16,729 nucleotides of DNA from CAYXUG01 sp964468655. Lineage in GTDB: Bacteria > Fidelibacterota > Marinisomatia > Marinisomatales > CAYXUG01. The translations under genes were made by a program, and so were the position numbers. The stretch is from contig CAYXUG010000048.1 of the NCBI GenBank assembly GCA_964468655.1, forward strand, positions 1-16,729, in the 5' to 3' direction. This document shows, piece by piece, positions 1 to 7,906 of this stretch. A model generated the notes under the pieces. The model was not told the origin of the DNA. It did not search any database and saw only the letters and a program-made list of their open reading frames with translations. Each line of letters opens with the position of its first letter. Positions within the stretch are counted from its first letter, which is position 1.

Positions 1-32
1 CATGGCTTCTTTAACTCCCAAAACTGTAAACC

Positions 33-965
33 ATGTCTATGGTAAGACACTGTTGGAATTTAATTTCTGGTATATCTGAACCAGTAAATGAATATCAGAT
101 AATTGATCCATATGATATAGTAATTGATAACACCTTATACACTTACAATGGTGTTTATTTACCAACAGAAATTATTGAACCCGGCAGAGGTTATTGGATT
201 AGATCAAATTCTCCAGGTCAGGTTAGTATTAAAAGTGACGTTTCCATTCAACAGGAGGATATCTTTGTTGATAGAACTGAAAATGCGCATTGTTTGAAAT
301 TCAAAAATGCTCTTGATAAACAATGTAATCTTTATTTTGGAATAAATTTAGATGAAGACGAAATAGTACACTATACGCTCCCACCTATACCTGATTTTGT
401 TGGTGGGTTATTTGATGTTAGATTTACGCAGGATAAAAAATTAACCAATGGAAATGATATATTAACAATAATAAATGATGCATGGCCGCTTACAGTTAGC
501 TGGGATGATGATTTAAGTAATGAAGATGTACAATGGCTAATTGAAATCCTCGATGATTTAGGTAGAACTTCTGGAGTAGATCAGTCAACATTTCAAACTT
601 ATGTTTTAAATTCTACTTCAAAAATTACATTCCAAACACCCATTGAAAGAATAAGGTTGTCTAAGAAAACTGTAAGTGAAATTCCCAATTCCTTTTCTTT
701 ACACCCAAACTATCCCAATCCATTCAATCCTACCACCACTCTCCGTTACGACATTCCTACAGATTCAAAAGTTCAGTTAATCATTTACGATATACTTGGT
801 AGAGAAGTCGTTACACTTCTGAAGGAGATTAAACCAGCCGGCTTTCAACAAACTGTTTGGGAAGGGAAAGATAACTTAGGCAATTCGGTTAGTAGCGGTG
901 TTTATATTTACTGCATATCTGCAGGTAGTTTTCAAAGTACTCAAAAGATGGTTTTGTTGAGATAA
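33..965 (+). pseudogene. C-terminal part of a secreted protein with T9SS type A sorting domain, probably broken at its 5' end
   Basis: The open frame reads 310 residues. Residues about 219-310 form a type A C-terminal sorting domain of the type IX secretion system: the HPNYPNPFNPTTTL motif at 224 onward, a central DILGREVVTLL stretch, the GVYIY strand and a final KMVLLR. Such domains carry proteins across the outer membrane and attach them to the cell surface. Near the N-terminus, WNLISG and GYWIRS belong to a small beta domain commonly found just before sorting domains in FCB proteins. A T9SS substrate needs a signal peptide, and none is present: the ATG at 33 enters directly into the WNLISG domain. 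The same frame is closed by TAA at 27-29 and there is no ribosome-binding site. The gene therefore seems to be the tail of a longer gene broken by a stop or frameshift, or a sequencing error. The first 32 bases are too short to identify the missing frame. Confidence 0.75.
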
Positions 966-1019
966 TCATCTTTACTTTCCATCTTCTTTAAATCATCATA
1001 ACTTTATATCCTAAAATCA
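963..1019 (+). repeat. 57-bp direct repeat, left copy
   Basis: This stretch matches 2497-2553 at 54 of 57 positions in the same orientation. It begins at the TAA stop of the preceding gene and contains TTTAAATCATCATAACTTTA. The two copies enclose the MFS transporter and no other complete gene. Mismatches are at repeat positions 7, 21 and 54, with the last bases diverging. A copy of the sequence directly upstream of fumC thus sits behind the T9SS gene. Confidence 0.9.
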
Positions 1020-1127
1020 TAATGCCTGCGTTTCCTGAGTCGATGGTATCCTATCTCCTGTGGAGTGAAGAAACCTTCTGCATAGTCGAGCCCCCACGCC
1101 CACTCCCCAAATGACGGACCTTACTCC

Positions 1128-2384
1128 ATGCTAAAATTTTCATATCTCAGAATTGCTCTCCTTGGGTTGGGCTTCTTTGGGGTATCGGGGATATGGTCCG
1201 TTTACAATCAGCTTGTTCCTCCCATTCTTAACGGCTTCATTGCAAGCGCTGCGGTGATCGGACTAATCATGGCAGTGGATAACATACTTGCTATTCTTCT
1301 GCAGCCGTGGATAGGCGTCATCAGCGATGGTATGTGGACGAAGATTGGGCGAAGGATGCCGTTCGTAGTAGTGGGTGGCCCCGCGGCGGCACTGCTCTTT
1401 GGGCTCATTCCTTTCCTACCCACGCTGGTGTCTCTGATGGGCGTGATCATAATCATGAATGTGGCAATGGCATCCTTCAGAACTCCCGTAATTGCTCTGA
1501 TGCCTGACATCACACCACCAGAACACCGGACCCGAGCAAACGGCATCATAAACATGATGGGAGGCATTGGAAGTATTATTGCCTATGGGATGATCGCCCT
1601 TCTGCCTGCTTCAGATAACACGACTCCCTTCATTGCTATGGCGGGTGTGCTGATACTGAGCGTGGGAATTCTGTATGGATCAATCAATGAGCCGCGTACG
1701 CGAATCAGTCCCGAAAGGACGGTGCAGGAGAAGCGAAGACTTTCAGAATCACTTGTCCTTCCCCTTAGAACACTGAAACAGCTTTTCACAGGGCATCACG
1801 GTTCCCTCGTCTATGTCTTTTTCGCGCTCTTTGCCTGGTTTTTCGCTTTTAATACTGTAGAGACATTCATATCTCTCTACGGGAAGCACCAATTGGGTGT
1901 ACCGCCTAAGGTCACTGCTGGCGTCATCAACTTTTTTCTGATAACTTTCATTGCCTTTTCCTATCCGGCGGGATGGATTGCATGGAAGATCGGGAGGAAA
2001 AAGACGATCCTCACGGGTCTTGCGGCGCTGACTGTACTTTTCACTCTAATGTCCTTTTCCACGAATATCACAACGCTGAAAATCATTATGGCATTCGCCG
2101 GAATCTGCTGGGCACTTATCAATATCAATTCACTCCCACTTATTTTCGATGCCATTGATCAACGGGATCTTGGAAAATTTACAGGACTCTACTACTTTTT
2201 CAGCCAACTGTCAGCTTCTGTCGCTCCTCCTGTCGTTGGTCAGATTGTTGATTGGACCTCATGGCAGGCGATGTTCATTGTCGTTCCTATCGGTTCTGCC
2301 ATCGCCTTTCTGCTTATGTTGAAGGTAGATATGGGAGAATTACGACAAAGAGAATTCCGCTACGAGGTGCCTGATTTTGACTAA
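1128..2384 (+). CDS. MFS transporter, SLC45/GPH-like sugar-proton symporter type
   Basis: The 418-residue protein has about 12 hydrophobic segments across its whole length, typical of a major facilitator superfamily permease in the inner membrane. The loop between helices 2 and 3 holds the MFS signature as SDGMWTKIGRRMPF (residues 66-79), a form seen in the sucrose/SLC45-type and glycoside-pentoside-hexuronide carriers. The PDITPPEHRTRANGIINMMG segment (126-145) is also typical of bacterial SLC45-like members. Import of a sugar or glucoside with protons is likely; the substrate cannot be read from sequence. The start has only a weak GACGGA about nine bases upstream. Base composition looks more GC-rich than the T9SS gene before it and the spacers around it, and the gene lies inside a 57-bp direct repeat, so it may be acquired. 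No sugar-processing enzyme is adjacent. Confidence 0.87.
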   Translation: MLKFSYLRIALLGLGFFGVSGIWSVYNQLVPPILNGFIASAAVIGLIMAVDNILAILLQPWIGVISDGMWTKIGRRMPFVVVGGPAAALLFGLIPFLPTLVSLMGVIIIMNVAMASFRTPVIALMPDITPPEHRTRANGIINMMGGIGSIIAYGMIALLPASDNTTPFIAMAGVLILSVGILYGSINEPRTRISPERTVQEKRRLSESLVLPLRTLKQLFTGHHGSLVYVFFALFAWFFAFNTVETFISLYGKHQLGVPPKVTAGVINFFLITFIAFSYPAGWIAWKIGRKKTILTGLAALTVLFTLMSFSTNITTLKIIMAFAGICWALININSLPLIFDAIDQRDLGKFTGLYYFFSQLSASVAPPVVGQIVDWTSWQAMFIVVPIGSAIAFLLMLKVDMGELRQREFRYEVPDFD

Positions 2385-2496
2385 AAGGAGTCACCTTCCG
2401 CCAAGTGGCGCTAAGTTATGATCACTGTAACTTGATCTACGAGACCACACCATTTGCAACGGACTTGATTCTATCCGCGATCGGGCTCTACTGAGG
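2385..2496 (+). other. Post-transporter spacer with small hairpins
   Basis: Between the transporter stop and the right repeat copy there is a short inverted repeat CGCC-AAGT-GGCG near 2400-2411 and a second, AGTTA/TAACT, close behind it. Neither is followed by a T-run, so a Rho-independent terminator is not convincing. One frame stays open without an ATG from about 2382 to 2495 and reads like a peptide tail (ending ILSAIGLY), possibly a gene remnant, though I do not recognise it. Confidence 0.35.
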
Positions 2497-2553
2497 TAAT
2501 CAACTTTACTTTCCATTTTCTTTAAATCATCATAACTTTATATCCTAAATTCA
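2497..2553 (+). repeat. 57-bp direct repeat, right copy (fumC leader)
   Basis: This is the second copy of the repeat at 963-1019, with 54 of 57 identical positions. It ends 11 bases before the fumC start codon, so it forms most of the fumC leader and may hold its promoter. If the transporter block was inserted, this copy would be the original context and the left one a duplicate, or the reverse. Confidence 0.9.
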
Positions 2554-2564
2554 AAGGTTAAGTT

Positions 2565-3953
2565 ATGTCATTCCGTAAAGAAAAAGATTCTATGGGTGAA
2601 ATGAAAATCCCTTCAGAAAAATACTGGGGCGCCCAGACACAGCGTTCGCTGGAGAACTTCAAAATTGGTGATGAACACTTCCCGAGGGAATTCATTAAGG
2701 CATACGGTATTATCAAACAGACAGCCGCGGAGGTGAACGCCGGATTCGGTGTCCTTGACAGCAAACTTGCAGATTTGATCGTCAAGGCAGCGCAGGAAGT
2801 TATTGATGGTAAACTGGACGGCCACTTTCCGCTGGTGGTCTGGCAGACAGGCAGTGGCACGCAGACAAACATGAATGTGAATGAAGTCATCGCCAACCGC
2901 GCCATTGAGCTTGCAGGCGGTGAACTGGGGAGTAAAGATCCCATCCATCCCAACGACCATGTGAACAAGTCCCAATCCACCAATGATACATTCCCCACAG
3001 CAGTCAATGTTGCATCAGCGACAGAAATCAATGAGCAACTTTTACTGAAATTATCTGCTTTGAGGGATGTATTATCTAAAAAAGCGAAAGAATTTGATTC
3101 CATCCTAAAACTCGGTAGAACGCATTTAATGGATGCTACTCCACTCACATTAGGGCAGGAATTTTCCGGATACGCTTCCCAACTGGACCACGCCATCAAA
3201 GCTTTGGAGTCGGGGCTTCCCCATTTGTATGAGCTTGCCATGGGCGGTACTGCAGTGGGCACAGGACTCAACTCTCCCGCAGGATTTGCGGAAAAATCAG
3301 CAGAAAAAATTGCGGAAAAAACAGGATTTCCATTTTGTACGGCAGAAAACAAGTTTGAAGCAATGGGCGGTCACGATGCAGCGGTAGAAATGTCCGGGGC
3401 TCTATCCACTTTAGCTGTGGCTTTGAATAAAATTGCCAATGATATCCGCTGGCTTGGGAGCGGCCCCCGAGGTGGGTTGGGAGAAATCATCCTTCCCTCA
3501 AACGAGCCGGGATCTTCTATCATGCCGGGAAAAGTAAATCCCACCCAATGCGAAGCAGTAACCATGGTAGCGGCGCAAGTTATGGGGAACGACACGGCAC
3601 TCAAAATCGCCTGTTCATCCGGTAATTTTGAACTGAACGTGTACCGTCCTGTTATTGCGTTTACTCTGCTTCAGTCAATTCGATTGTTGGGAGATGTTTG
3701 TGAATCATTCAATAAAAACTGTGCGATGGGAATTGAACCGAATCTTCCCGGGATTGATAAAAACCTGGAAAATTCACTCATGCTGGTAACAGCACTCACA
3801 CCTCACATCGGTTATGATAAAGCAGCGGAAGTGGCTAAAAAAGCGCACGCAGAAAATGCCACACTCAAAGATACAATTGTTGAATTGGGGTATATGTCTG
3901 CTGAAGAGTTTGATGAAAAAGTAAAACCGGAAGATATGGTTTCACCCAAATAG
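2565..3953 (+). CDS. fumC: Class II fumarate hydratase (fumarase C)
   Basis: The 462-residue protein converts fumarate and water to L-malate in the TCA cycle as a cytoplasmic, iron-free homotetramer. It aligns from its first residues with known FumC (KDSMG, then WGAQTQRSLENF). The general-base His lies in GRTHLMDATPLTLGQEFSGY as H187. The superfamily signature GSSIMPGKVNPTQ occupies residues 316-328, with the catalytic Ser of the mobile SS loop at 317/318. TGSGTQTNMNVNEVIANRA and HPNDHVNKSQSTNDTFPTA are the other two conserved substrate-site regions. The length is almost that of the E. coli enzyme (467). AAAGG lies seven bases before the ATG as a modest ribosome-binding site. It stands alone, with a repeat-derived leader upstream and a repeat-rich spacer downstream. 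Confidence 0.97.
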   Translation: MSFRKEKDSMGEMKIPSEKYWGAQTQRSLENFKIGDEHFPREFIKAYGIIKQTAAEVNAGFGVLDSKLADLIVKAAQEVIDGKLDGHFPLVVWQTGSGTQTNMNVNEVIANRAIELAGGELGSKDPIHPNDHVNKSQSTNDTFPTAVNVASATEINEQLLLKLSALRDVLSKKAKEFDSILKLGRTHLMDATPLTLGQEFSGYASQLDHAIKALESGLPHLYELAMGGTAVGTGLNSPAGFAEKSAEKIAEKTGFPFCTAENKFEAMGGHDAAVEMSGALSTLAVALNKIANDIRWLGSGPRGGLGEIILPSNEPGSSIMPGKVNPTQCEAVTMVAAQVMGNDTALKIACSSGNFELNVYRPVIAFTLLQSIRLLGDVCESFNKNCAMGIEPNLPGIDKNLENSLMLVTALTPHIGYDKAAEVAKKAHAENATLKDTIVELGYMSAEEFDEKVKPEDMVSPK

Positions 3954-3976
3954 ATTTTTTTAATTTCATTTTTTTT

Positions 3977-4020
3977 ACCCTCACCTTTATCCTCTCCAAT
4001 TAAGAGAGAGGAAATTTTAT
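3977..4020 (-). repeat. Short palindromic repeat, copy 1
   Basis: It begins ACCCTCACCTT and contains a 7-bp stem TCCTCTC/GAGAGGA around a nine-base loop, followed by AAATTTT. Read on the minus strand it is a hairpin followed by GATAAAGGTGAGGG, the same order as copies 3 and 4 on the plus strand. Confidence 0.7.
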
Positions 4021-4170
4021 CCCGAGTTCAAGGTTAAGTTTTTCATTACAACTTCTTAAATCTAAAATCATTTATCCCTCGTAATAAAATGTTGAGGGGT
4101 GAATCGATATTCGATGTTTAATTTTTCTGATCGCTCACTTTTCCCCTGCTCCTTGTTCCAATAATCATCC

Positions 4171-4215
4171 ACCCTCACCTTAGTTCTCTCCCGTCAAGGG
4201 AGAGGAAATATAAGG
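4171..4215 (-). repeat. Short palindromic repeat, copy 2
   Basis: It shares the leading ACCCTCACCTT and trailing GAGAGGAAAT with copy 1, with stem CTCTCCC-GTCAA-GGGAGAG. The sequence matches copy 1 better in the stem and flank than in the loop, as expected of a mobile or gene-converting miniature element. Confidence 0.7.
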
Positions 4216-4247
4216 AAATAGTCGGGATTTAATAATTGCTCGTTAAT

Positions 4248-4294
4248 TCTTCTCCCTCTTAACGGGGAAGAAAGGGATAGAGGGGGAGTAAAAC
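4248..4294 (+). repeat. Short palindromic repeat, copy 3 (inverted relative to copy 2)
   Basis: It reads CTTCTCCCTCTTAACGGGGA, then AGAAAGGGATAGAGGGGGAG. The hairpin comes first and the G-rich GATAGAGGGGG tail second, so it is the reverse orientation of copies 1 and 2. With copy 2 it forms a head-to-head pair separated by about 30 bases, like bacterial interspersed mosaic elements. Confidence 0.65.
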
Positions 4295-4433
4295 CCTATT
4301 TTGAGGTGGTTGCGCCCACGAAAGTATTTGGAACAAACTTTAGAATAGAATTATTGAAGCGTAAGAAAACTGTTTCTAATTTAGTATTGATTTTAAAATG
4401 ATTAAAACCAAATACAAGCGCTTTTGAATTTAC

Positions 4434-6608
4434 ATGTCATCAGGTAAGCAAACCTCTTCCGGATTGTCCCGGATATTTGTCCGTGTACTCGTTCTTTTAA
4501 TGATATGCGGATTTGTGGGAATTATCTATATCAAAATTCTGTCCCGGAATCTCCCATCATTGGAACAACTTGAAAATTTTGATCCCGATCTCGTCACTCG
4601 TATTTATTCCGCTGATGATGTACTTTTGAAGGAACTCTACACACAGCGCCGCGTGTTCGTACCTCTTGAAAAAATCCCGCACCACATGGTAGATGCTGTC
4701 ATTTCATCGGAGGATCATCGGTTCAATAAACACTGGGGAATTTCCCTTCGGGATGTTGCGAGAGCAGTGATTATCAATCTGGCAACATTGAGTTACCGCC
4801 AGGGATTCAGTTCCATCACCCAGCAGCTTGCCCGGAATCTGTATGATACTATCGGTTTCAAAAAGACCATCACCCGAAAAATCAAGGAAGGCATCACCGC
4901 TGTCCAGATTGAAAAAACCTATACCAAAGATGAAATACTGGAAATGTATCTCAATTCGGTTCACTTCGGGCACGGGACGTACGGAGTTCAGGCAGCTTCA
5001 AAGCGGTATTTTGATAAAGATGCATGGCAATTGACACTTAATGAATCAGCACTTCTGGTAGGACTTCTCCCTGCCCCTGCGCATTACAGTCCTATCAATT
5101 ACCCAGACAAAGCTACACATAGAAGGAATGTGGTTTTAAGGTTAATGAATGACCATGGAAAAATCACAGCATCCGCTTTGAAGGAAGCTCACGCATTATC
5201 TCTGCAGGTAAAAGAGAATAGAGACCAGCGAGGAATTGCCCCTTATTTCTCAGAGCATATCAGACGAATTCTTGAGCAGGAGGACAAGGAACTGGGAATT
5301 GATATTTATCGTGACGGACTGGAGATTTATACAACACTTGACAGCAGAATGCAAAAGGCGGCTGAAGATGCAATTTTAAAGACAATTAAAGATAATCAAA
5401 AAGAATTGAACAAACGGTTTTACAGTGACAGTGAGGAATTTGAAGAGCTGGTTTACCTGTCGATCTATCCTGAAGATTCCGTAAAAATGATGCTTGAAGG
5501 TGAGCTTCCGCTGTATGAAGATTTGAGAGATGTACTTCTGGTTCAGTCAGCGCTTGTAGCGATTGACCCGTCCAATGGTCACATCAAGGCGATGGTGGGA
5601 GGGCGTCCTGATTACCACGACCAGTTCAACAGGGCCACACAGGCAAAACGCCAGCCGGGATCGGTATTCAAGCCGTTTATTTATTCCACAGCCATTGATA
5701 ACGGATATCCTGTCACGAAACAGCTACTTAATCAGCCGGTTGCGATAAATGTTCAAAATGCAGTTGGTGAGTGGACAAAATGGATGCCGAGAAATTATGA
5801 TTATTCCACCGGCGGACTCACAACCCTCCGTGATGGACTTCGGAGATCGCTGAATTTAATTTCCGTCCGACTAGTTCAGGAATTGGTCCCGCCGGAGGTC
5901 GTGGTTCGAATGGCAAAAAGGATGCATATTACCACTCCCATTAGAGCCGTGGATGCTATTGCTCTTGGCACATCTGAGGTGATTCCCCTTGAAATAACAT
6001 CTGCATACGCCACGTTTTCCAACAGGGGGGTCTGGTGCAAGCCCCTTGCCATTACCAAAATTGTTGACCGGTTCGGCACTACCATCAAGGAATACTACCC
6101 GGATCAGGAGGAAGTCCTCAGTGAAGATACGGCTTATATGATGACAAATTTGCTTCAGACGGTTATGGATCGGGGAACAGGCGGGAGTGTCCGGTGGAAG
6201 TACAGATTTAATGAACCGGCAGGCGGGAAAACGGGAACAACCCAGGGATGGAATGACGCCTGGTTTGTGGGCTTTACACCGCACTTAGTGGCGGGAGTGT
6301 GGTTTGGAATTGATGATCCCAGAGTGAGTTTAGGGGAAAAACAGGACGGCAGCCGCGCCGCCCTTCCCGCATGGGCACGATTTATGAAAGCAGTCTACGA
6401 TACTCTGCAGCTTCCCCATAAAGATTTTGAAGTACCATCCGGAGTTAAAAAATTCAAAATTTGTCAGCAGTCCAAAGATTTACCAACTTCCCTTTGCCCA
6501 ATTGAGGATGAATTATTCATTGAAAAATATCCCCCTGTCAATATGTGCAAAATCCATAAAACATCCTCCACGCTGAGAAGAAATCAGCGTGATCGTTCTA
6601 ATTATTAA
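4434..6608 (+). CDS. Bifunctional penicillin-binding protein, class A (PBP1A type)
   Basis: The 724-residue protein is anchored by one N-terminal helix (about residues 13-34) and builds peptidoglycan in the periplasm. The GT51 glycosyltransferase domain (about 55-230) polymerises lipid II and shows its motifs in order: EDHRFNKHWG with catalytic E93, GFSSITQQ (124-131), RKIKE with the second Glu E152, and KDEILEMYLNS (165-175). The transpeptidase domain (about 370-640) cross-links stems: SVFK with nucleophile S410 and K413, SLN at 472-474, and KTGTT at 599-603. The tail is Cys-containing (ICQQ, LCPIEDE, NMCKIH), as in many PBP1A proteins, and is basic at the end. No Shine-Dalgarno is visible before the ATG. 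Its stop codon overlaps that of the converging thymidine phosphorylase gene, leaving no room for a terminator between them. Confidence 0.95.
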   Translation: MSSGKQTSSGLSRIFVRVLVLLMICGFVGIIYIKILSRNLPSLEQLENFDPDLVTRIYSADDVLLKELYTQRRVFVPLEKIPHHMVDAVISSEDHRFNKHWGISLRDVARAVIINLATLSYRQGFSSITQQLARNLYDTIGFKKTITRKIKEGITAVQIEKTYTKDEILEMYLNSVHFGHGTYGVQAASKRYFDKDAWQLTLNESALLVGLLPAPAHYSPINYPDKATHRRNVVLRLMNDHGKITASALKEAHALSLQVKENRDQRGIAPYFSEHIRRILEQEDKELGIDIYRDGLEIYTTLDSRMQKAAEDAILKTIKDNQKELNKRFYSDSEEFEELVYLSIYPEDSVKMMLEGELPLYEDLRDVLLVQSALVAIDPSNGHIKAMVGGRPDYHDQFNRATQAKRQPGSVFKPFIYSTAIDNGYPVTKQLLNQPVAINVQNAVGEWTKWMPRNYDYSTGGLTTLRDGLRRSLNLISVRLVQELVPPEVVVRMAKRMHITTPIRAVDAIALGTSEVIPLEITSAYATFSNRGVWCKPLAITKIVDRFGTTIKEYYPDQEEVLSEDTAYMMTNLLQTVMDRGTGGSVRWKYRFNEPAGGKTGTTQGWNDAWFVGFTPHLVAGVWFGIDDPRVSLGEKQDGSRAALPAWARFMKAVYDTLQLPHKDFEVPSGVKKFKICQQSKDLPTSLCPIEDELFIEKYPPVNMCKIHKTSSTLRRNQRDRSNY

Positions 6609-7906
6609 TCCAACTCACCTAATATTATTTCAGGAGGCGTGGTGTTTGTCTCGTTGATTTGAATATGCCGGATGAGTGTGCCGGAAACTGATTCAACTTT
6701 TGATTCATTATTGCCAAAGCAAACGGCAATAGTGTCGCCGGTTTGAACCGGATCGCCTAACTTTTTTATAAAACGTATTCCTCCCGAATTATCCACTATT
6801 CTGTTTTCAGTATCACTATATATGGTCAGTGAATTTACCAGTTTTCCTAATGAGAGTGTATCCATGTGTGTGATGAAGCCGTCTCCTGTTGCGGATATTT
6901 CCTTTTTGAATTTTGGCTGATGCAGTGAATCAATATCATCCAGAGCGGTTGAATCGCCGCTGTGCCGTTCAACCATTTCCTTAAGTTTATTTAATGCGCT
7001 GCCGTTTAGTATGAGATTTTTCTGAAGCTCCAATCCATCCTCTTTTGAATCAGTTTTCCCGGACTGGATGAGAAGGTGATTTCCCAACTCATAGACGACT
7101 TCCATTAAATCATCAGGGCCATTTCCTTTAAGGCAGTAAACGGCTTCCTTTACTTCATTCCAGAGTCCTGCTTCGCGCCCTAACGGCTGGTTCATATTGG
7201 TAAAAATGACATCAGTCTTAATACCGAAGTGTTTTCCGATTTCAATCATTTTTTGACCAAGCTCACGTGCTTCTTCTATTGTCTGCATAAATGCACCATT
7301 TCCAACTTTAATATCCAGTACCAAACCTTCAATTCCTTCGGCAATTTTTTTGCTCATAATGCTTCCGCAAATAAGCGGGACAGATTTGACAGTATTTGTT
7401 CTATCCCTCAGGGCATACATTTTTTTGTCAGCAGGACAGATGTCATCTGTTTGCCCAACCATGCTGATGCCAACCTTTTCAACAACTTCTAGGAATTTTT
7501 TGATAGACAAATCTGTCCGATAACCGGGGATTGATTCCAGTTTATCCAGTGTACCGCCGGTGTGCCCTAAACTTCTCCCTGAAATCATGGGAATGACGAG
7601 TCCCGCCGCCGCCATGAGCGGTCCCAAAATGAGAGACACTTTATCTCCCACACCGCCGGTGCTGTGCTTGTCGCACTTGAATCGGTTGATATGGGATAAA
7701 CCCATTTTCGAACCGGAAGACACCATTGCCTCAACAACAGCGAAAGTTTCTTCATGGGACATTCCGTGTTCGCACACTGCTTTCAGCCAGCTTGTCATTT
7801 CAGCGTCATCAATCTGCCCTTCGCTGTAATGGTGGATGAGTGTAATTATTTCTTCCGGTGACTGGTTTATACCCAGCACTTTGGCATTTATAAGTGAATG
7901 ATTCAT
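6605..7906 (-). CDS. deoA: Thymidine/pyrimidine-nucleoside phosphorylase
   Basis: The 433-residue cytoplasmic enzyme splits thymidine, and perhaps uridine and deoxyuridine, with phosphate into base and (deoxy)ribose-1-phosphate for salvage. The three expected domains are present: a helical N-terminus, the glycine-rich phosphate site KHSTGGVGDK (80-89), the family signature SGRSLGHTGGTLDKLE (109-124), and the substrate region ALRDRTNTVKSVPL..GSIMSKK (about 165-187) with R167, S182 and K186. The C-terminal alpha/beta domain ends normally. DeoA and Pdp share these motifs, so substrate range is open. Its ATG overlaps the stop of the upstream permease gene as ATGA, so translation is probably coupled. 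Its own stop overlaps that of the converging PBP gene by three bases. No deoC, deoB or deoD is nearby. Confidence 0.94.
   Translation of the reverse strand: MNHSLINAKVLGINQSPEEIITLIHHYSEGQIDDAEMTSWLKAVCEHGMSHEETFAVVEAMVSSGSKMGLSHINRFKCDKHSTGGVGDKVSLILGPLMAAAGLVIPMISGRSLGHTGGTLDKLESIPGYRTDLSIKKFLEVVEKVGISMVGQTDDICPADKKMYALRDRTNTVKSVPLICGSIMSKKIAEGIEGLVLDIKVGNGAFMQTIEEARELGQKMIEIGKHFGIKTDVIFTNMNQPLGREAGLWNEVKEAVYCLKGNGPDDLMEVVYELGNHLLIQSGKTDSKEDGLELQKNLILNGSALNKLKEMVERHSGDSTALDDIDSLHQPKFKKEISATGDGFITHMDTLSLGKLVNSLTIYSDTENRIVDNSGGIRFIKKLGDPVQTGDTIAVCFGNNESKVESVSGTLIRHIQINETNTTPPEIILGELD

Larger units (their letters stand above)
3954..4433. other. 480-bp spacer with dispersed palindromic repeats
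   Basis: No coding frame is supported here. Two poly-T runs follow the fumC stop at about 3954-3976 but precede, rather than follow, the first hairpin. The spacer holds three members of a short palindromic repeat family (listed separately), a palindrome ATCGA-TAT-TCGAT near 4102-4116 that resembles the TCGAA-type array at 9370-9425, and a pair CCCTC/GAGGG near 4076-4099. The last 130 bases before the PBP gene are AT-rich and probably contain its promoter, but no convincing -35/-10 pair stands out. Confidence 0.6.

Noticed and set aside
2558..3352. Long 264-residue open frame opposite fumC
   Set aside because: The plus-strand frame is an unmistakable fumarase; the antisense frame is Ser/Ala/Pro-rich and arises from codon bias.
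3954..4020. Rho-independent terminator behind fumC
   Set aside because: The T-runs come before the hairpin rather than after it, and the hairpin belongs to a dispersed repeat family.
2551..4039. Similar TTCAA(A)GGTTAAGTT stretches before fumC and at about 4026-4040 as a shared leader element
   Set aside because: Similarity is about 14 bases with an indel, and the second copy is not positioned before a gene.
3954..4433. CRISPR array from repeated hairpins
   Set aside because: The copies differ in sequence, orientation and spacing, and no cas genes are present.
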